64,000 bases of DNA, from positions 1,036,340 through 1,100,339 of the forward strand of contig VZTI01003647.1 in NCBI GenBank assembly GCA_013397865.1, read 5' to 3'. Positions 59,350 through 64,000 of this stretch are shown one piece after another. The translations under genes and the position numbers were made by a program. Each line of letters starts with the position of its first letter. Positions within the stretch are counted from its first letter, which is position 1. Source of the DNA: Struthidea cinerea (taxonomy: Eukaryota; Chordata; Aves; Passeriformes; Corcoracidae). Below the pieces are notes generated by a model. That model searched no databases, was not told where the DNA came from, and was given only the letters and a program-made list of their open reading frames with translations.

Positions 59350-59979
59350 TGCTGCTCGTTATTAATTCCGGCTCCAGAGGGTGGGGATGAGGGGAATGGG
59401 GAGTTTCCAGGCTGTGGTGCAGTGTCTGTTCTGCAGGAGCGGGGGCAGTTTGCACACCCAGGCTGAAGCGCTCGCCGTGAGTTACCTGGCGCAGCCGGAG
59501 GTGAGACGTAGATATGTCTGAATTTTCGGGCTGATGTTCCCCATCGATTTTCCCGAGACAGCCTAGGCAAATAATTTAAACTCGGTGCCTGAGTTTGCTT
59601 ATGCCTTCGATGAGCAATGGATGATATAAAGTGGCTGCCTCCCACAGACCCCACGAGTCTTTAATTTATGTTTGTGAGGTGACTGGAGCTGTTTTGCTCC
59701 AGAGCCTGTAACTGCAAGACGTTGCTGATAATTCACCAGCAACAAGTGAGCCCTGTACCTGGGGATAAACATTTAGATTTGTAGCAAACATTTTTCACCT
59801 ATGAAAATAAAAGTAAAATTTGCAGCTCCGAGCCCATATACCTTGGAAAACTCTTCCAGCGTCTCTCCCTCTCCTAGTCTGCTTCTGTCCTGCAGACTCC
59901 CGCTCTCCATCCCCGAGCACAGCTTTGTAGTGACTAATCCTTTCCCTTTGCATGGAATTACACAGATAATTGTGCAGAT

Positions 59980-60480
59980 ACTATGTCTCTTTTAGCAGAC
60001 TTACTGGGATATCTCACACCACCGTGCAGCAGATCCCTTTTATTTAAACCTTCAATCGATTCACTCGGGCGGGTTCCTAAGCAAATGCGGGAATACATTT
60101 TAGCTGAATTTCAGGGGATACTTATTGCATGTTAAATACCACTAGGCAATTATTTAATGAGGTTTAACAAGTATGTAATAGATAGATTACTTATGACCTA
60201 GATGTGAAACCTCCATGAATATGTTTAATCAATTGGCATTCAATTAACATACATTAGGTTTTCCTGCAGCACTGTGCTTTATTTTAGCTCTCTGTCCAAC
60301 AGACCAGCCTTGCAGACTTGTTAACCACTTGTTGTCCATCATTTAGGTCCAACATGGTACCTAGAATATACCAAAACCAAAAAATTAACATCCAACTTGC
60401 TCTTGGGGAATTTATTGACCATAATTACCCATTTAGAAATGTAAATCCCATTTGGTGCATCAGTAAACTCAATTATCTTC
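59980..60480. promoter_or_regulatory. AT-rich block dense in homeodomain-type cores (candidate enhancer)
   Basis: Contains 'ggcaattatttaatgagg', 'tttaatcaattggc', 'ttcaattaacatacattagg', 'aaattaacatcc', 'ccataattaccc' and 'tcaattatc'. It lies 0.4 kb from the CpG-enriched stretch. The density exceeds most of the window, but AT content alone explains part of it. Confidence 0.3.
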
Positions 60481-62820
60481 TCTGCATTCCCAGCTCCAGG
60501 GACTTTTCTGTGCCCCAGGCTGTTGGGCCCATCCCTGTTTCCTGATTCAGCGAAAGAAACTGGCTTGTCCCTTCTTTGGGATGTCAAGATTTCCCCTGGC
60601 TCTGGAAAGGTAATACGGGATTAAAGTGGAATATAAATGAGCCTTGCTGATGGATGTCCCAGGGTGGAATTACTCTCTTGAAACATCACAAACAACCCAG
60701 AAACTCCTCTGGCTCTGTGTAGTGCTACAGTTCAATTAAAGCTTAATAAGGAACGACTGGGTCTTTGTCCAGCTGTATTCATTAAGTTCAGTGTAACTTG
60801 TGCTCTTTGTTCTCATCAGCAGTAGAAAAAAATTTCTCTCTCCAAAAGTTGTCGGAAATACATGAAGCACTATTAAATAATATTGAAAGCAAGCGCAGCC
60901 AGAGGACTGAGGAGACAGGAATGAATTTTCAGCCCCACTCTGAAGGTGCCTCAGCCACGCACTGTGTGATGTCTCCGGCTGCCTGTGGAGGTCTGGGAAC
61001 ACCCTCATCCTTCCCCCACGAGTGCAGGCAGCTAAACCTTGTGCTTCACGTGGCTGAAAAGAGCAAGGGAAGTTAAAAATTTTAGGTAATGTGAATAATA
61101 TTTCTGTAACCTGGTTCATTTGGCTACAGACCTGTCCCTGCAGCTTCCTCAGCCGAGGGACACACAGAGCTCTGCAATGTTGTTCCTAAGCCGTGTGCTT
61201 TTACCCCGGTGTCACTCCCCATCTGGCTGTACATCACCATGTGCTGCACGAGGAATAAGGCAGAATTTTTTTAAAAAGGGGAGATGGTTCTGTGAAGACA
61301 GTGGGAGAAGTGAGAAAACAACCCAAATCTTGGCGTACTGGCTTCAGAATACTTAAATACTTGGGTTAAGAGTACATGAAATACAAGTTTGGGTACAACT
61401 CCTCATCTTTCAGACAGATGAAGCCTCGGTGCATTCTCAGGGAAGAGGAGCAGAGGTAAAAATATTGCAGATCCTCACACATCCTCCTGGAGCAGCAACA
61501 AACACAGCAGAACAGCTGTGTGCCTTTGTCCAGTTCTAATTAATACCTTTATCTCGCAGTAGCTTTCTTTGTGGAAATTCTCTGACTCTGGCTGATTTGC
61601 CATGTTCTGTGCTTTCAAGCTCCACTTCCACCAAATCTCAGAGTTGCAGGCAAAGTTTGGTGTCAAGATCTGAAGGGCTACGAAGCAAGAAGATACATTT
61701 TGTTCTTTTCTTCTGCAGAAAGGACACCCCGGAAGATTAAAGTAACTGGATTTTGATCAGCATTTCCCATTTGCACTGGGCTCTTTACGAATTGAAATGT
61801 AAAAGGTCAAAGCTCCAAAAGCATTTTTCATTTCTAAAGAGGTTTGTTCACCACTGTAATTTAATAGCCATGCCAAAGCTGATAAGATTTTGGAATCTGT
61901 CCATGGCATGTATTGATGTCACAGGTCAAAAATAAAGGCTTCAATGTAATTTATTTCTCCAAGCACAGTGAAGATAATAACTCAAGCACAGAGCAATATG
62001 TTAAAACTAAATTATATTCAATAAAGATGACTTATGCCAGTCTTCTAAAAACTAAATACACTTGGCTCAATTTGAATGTGCTCATTACTGTGGTTTGGCG
62101 GCCTCCAGGAGGCACTTGGCCGTGGCACAGTGGCCAGTGGAGGATTCTGGATGGAGACTATGGGGTGTGAGGGCACTGCAGAGGGCAGGAGGTTGTTGCT
62201 CCTTTCTCTGTTGCAAATCTGGCTTGAGGGAACATTTTCCTGCATCAGCTTCTCCTTCTGTTTTGCTTTCTGCTGGCTGGAATGATGCATAAGAACAAAA
62301 ATTCGCTCCTGCTATAAATAGAGGCTGTGCGTATGATCCAAGGGGGAGGAGAGCAGATGCTGCACACACAGCTTCAGCTGGAATGTCAGGATTTAACACT
62401 CCCTGAGGGGTGGGAGAAGGGGGCACTTCCAAAACACTGGGAAAGAAAATTACCGACAGAAGAGGTACAGCAGAGGCAGCCAGGGAAAGCCTTTCTGCTG
62501 CTCCCCAGGCTGTAATTTAAAGCATCTGCCACCGAGGTTCAGCAGTTGGTCCACTCTTAGTCTTTCAATCAGTGGTCTGAAGGAGGAGGCTGACACGGAT
62601 GCTGCTCTCCCCTGTGGATATTCACTGGATGCAGGAAATCCAACATTATCATCAGTCCAGTGTGGAACTTCAGCCCTAGAGCAAAACAGAAGTGTTAGCA
62701 AGTTCCGGTACCAATCCCAACACGAATTTCAGCTTTCACCCTTTTTTATAACTCTTGTAGCACATTGCCTCTGCTTTACAGGAGTTTCTTTAGATGACTG
62801 AGCGTTTCCCTGCACGCTGT

Positions 62821-62946
62821 AAAGAGGGAGAGGGACTTTTTCCACAGGCAGATAGTGAAAGGACAAGGGGGAATGGCTTTGAACAAAAAGATGAGAGATT
62901 TAGATTAGATACTAGGAAGAAAATCTTCCCTGTGAGGGTGTGGAGG
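62821..62946 (+). mobile_element. CR1 LINE 3' fragment, 5' part (split by an LTR)
   Basis: 'gagagggactttttccacag', 'gatagtgaaaggacaagggg', 'gaatggctttgaacaaaaag', 'agatttagattagatactag' and 'aatcttccctgtgagggtg', ending in TGGAGG at the LTR edge. It continues at 63330 on the other side of the LTR. Confidence 0.93.
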
Positions 62947-63329
62947 TGCAGTAATGACACACAGGCAAGGACTTTGCACATAAGATGGAGAAAGGCCAAG
63001 ACCTTTATTGCGCAGTCAGAATTCCCTAAATCCCAGCACCCAACAGGATAGAACATCCTAGAAACAGGAAAGATGTTCCCCACAGTGTCCCCCAATCACC
63101 TGGGGTATTGCACAGATTTTACCTATGATGGTAATAGGCAAACAATGCCCTATAAGGCCACAAACTCCAATGAACACTTCTCACAGGCCCAGTCTGTCCA
63201 TAAACACACAATCCTCTCTCAGTCCATCCCCGGTGACCTGGATGCACTCCCAGGGTCACCTCCGGGCCCAGGACAGAGGCCCTGATCCTCAGGGCCCATC
63301 TCTCTACCACCACTTAGTGCACTCCAACA
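62947..63329 (-). mobile_element. Young ERV LTR, copy 2, inserted into a CR1
   Basis: On the minus strand it runs TGTTGGAGTGCAC to TACTGCA, 383 bp, with an AATAAA signal (complement of 63004-63009) near the 3' end. The flanking six bases are TGGAGG and GGGAGG: a 6-bp target-site duplication with one mismatch. Six bp is the usual duplication size for avian ERVK-type (betaretrovirus-like) elements, so that class is suggested but not proven. No internal genes remain, so it is a solo LTR left by recombination. About 95% identical by eye to 18634-19022. Confidence 0.9.
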
Positions 63330-63513
63330 GGGAGGCCCTGGCACAGGGTGCCCAGAGAAGCTGTGGCTGCCCCTGGATCCCTGGAAATGTCCAAGGCCAG
63401 CTTGGACGAAGCTTGGAGCAGCCTGGGACAGTGGAAGGTGTCCCTGCCCATGGCAGGGTGGTGGAATGAGATGATCTTTAAGGTCTCTTCCAACCCAAAC
63501 CATTCTGTGCCTC
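63330..63513 (+). mobile_element. CR1 LINE 3' fragment, 3' part (split by an LTR)
   Basis: It resumes with 'ggaggccctggcacagggtg', 'cccagagaagctgtggctgc', 'ccctggaaatgtccaaggcc', 'gtggaaggtgtccctgccca' and 'caacccaaaccattctgtgc'. Together with 62821-62946 it reconstitutes about 305 bp of a continuous CR1 3' end. Confidence 0.95.
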
Positions 63514-64000
63514 TAACTTGAGGTAATGAGCCTTGATTTGTACTACTTGCTCCTGGCTGGGTGCCACTGGATTATTTTAGGCAGCAATTCTTCCTGAGAA
63601 TTCGTGAAGTCACAGAAAGAATGTCTTTGATTTTAGAGAATTTTATAGGTTTATGTCATGGGTTCAGTTCTTGAGACTCTTGCAAGAGCTGAAGAGACAA
63701 ACTGCACCTCCCAGCTGCGGGGTGTGGGGCTGCCCGAGCACTGGAGACACCAGCAAGGAGAACATAAGGTGAGACACATCCAGGGAGAGGCAGAATTCCT
63801 GTGATCCCAGCATGCAGGCAAATATCAAGGAAGTTGCACTGGATAAACCTATAGGACCTATGATGAGCCCTAAGATCCATAAAACAATAAATATAATATC
63901 AGCTGGTGCTTCTCCAGAGCTGCACTCCATTCTAGGCAGCAAAGTCCTGCTGGGAGCAGCAATGCCTCTGTGCCAGTTTGCACCGAGTTTTAAATATTTA
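63514..64000. other. Unassigned non-coding DNA at window end
   Basis: No repeat or gene is established. A 92-codon minus frame (63664-63942) encodes a hydrophobic stretch (for example IIFIVLWILGLIIGPIGLSS) resembling a membrane segment, with no recognised family; an in-frame start lies near the 3' edge of the window. Confidence 0.35.

Larger units (their letters stand above)
59260..59600. promoter_or_regulatory. CpG-enriched stretch (candidate CpG island / promoter)
   Basis: By eye about 18 CpGs occur in 340 bp, including 'gcgctcgccg', 'ggcgcagccgga' and 'gacgtag', against a background where CpG is rare. Donor-like words occur on both strands: GGAG|GTGAGA at 59500/59501 (plus) and CCAG|GTAACT at 59486/59485 (minus), as expected if a short first exon starts here. 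A 258-codon minus frame (58878-59654) runs through it but crosses the assembly gap and shows no domain. Could be a lncRNA or gene promoter. Confidence 0.35.
57346..62820. other. Unassigned non-coding interval with candidate regulatory DNA
   Basis: No gene supported. Contains AT-rich blocks at 57950-58270 and 59980-60480 and a CpG-enriched stretch between them (listed separately). The A12 run near 58848 and short frames are not informative. Confidence 0.45.

Noticed and set aside
58878..59654. 258-codon minus-strand open frame
   Set aside because: It crosses the 14-N gap, so the frame is not known. It lies in GC-rich sequence where stops are rare and shows no domain. Kept only as part of the CpG-rich stretch.
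1..64000. CRISPR arrays, operons, prophage, bacterial or plasmid features
   Set aside because: No regularly spaced repeats, no ribosome-binding sites before long frames, and the repeat content is avian nuclear.

Overview
The window looks like non-coding nuclear DNA from a bird. About sixteen interspersed pieces carry the 3' end of CR1, the dominant avian LINE: the phrase GGTTTGGGTTGGAAGGGACC or its complement, the 'caaggccagg-tggatggggc' block, and sometimes the terminal ATTCTATG-type octamers. Several LTR fragments with avian ERV architecture are also present. The base composition is ordinary, with long AT-rich intervals and few CpGs, and there is no prokaryotic gene density. A songbird is plausible because one LTR family looks young, but the sequence does not settle the order or species.

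I found no protein-coding gene I can name and no rRNA, tRNA, snRNA or CRISPR array. The longest open frames (about 100-260 codons) fall in the range expected by chance for 64 kb read in six frames, or lie in repeats or GC-rich stretches. The window is best read as intergenic or deep intronic sequence.

Layout: 1-5.5 kb holds a minus CR1, a plus-strand LTR (1760-2129) and a plus CR1. From 5.5 to 14.4 kb there are three minus CR1 tails separated by AT-rich unique DNA. From 14.4 to 15.3 kb there is a probable minus-strand LTR beside a plus-strand LTR related to the one at 1.8 kb. At 18.3-19.0 kb a CR1 lies next to a young minus-strand LTR, whose near-twin at 62.9-63.3 kb is inserted inside another CR1. 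At 24.5 and 25.3 kb there is an old duplicated segment, and at 33.3 and 36.0 kb a much younger about 250-bp duplicate. From 35 to 51 kb there are scattered CR1 tails and a perfect T/A hairpin (43.4 kb). At 59.3-59.6 kb a CpG-enriched stretch contains a G-tract and a short assembly gap.

Nothing here acts together as a pathway. What may be functional is regulatory: AT-rich blocks dense in homeodomain-type ATTA cores (12.6-13.1, 31.9-32.35, 58.0-58.3, 60.0-60.5 kb), the CpG-rich stretch at 59.3-59.6 kb, and one short candidate exon with good splice signals (36967-37039). All are inferences needing transcript or alignment data. I saw no convincing novel biological system.
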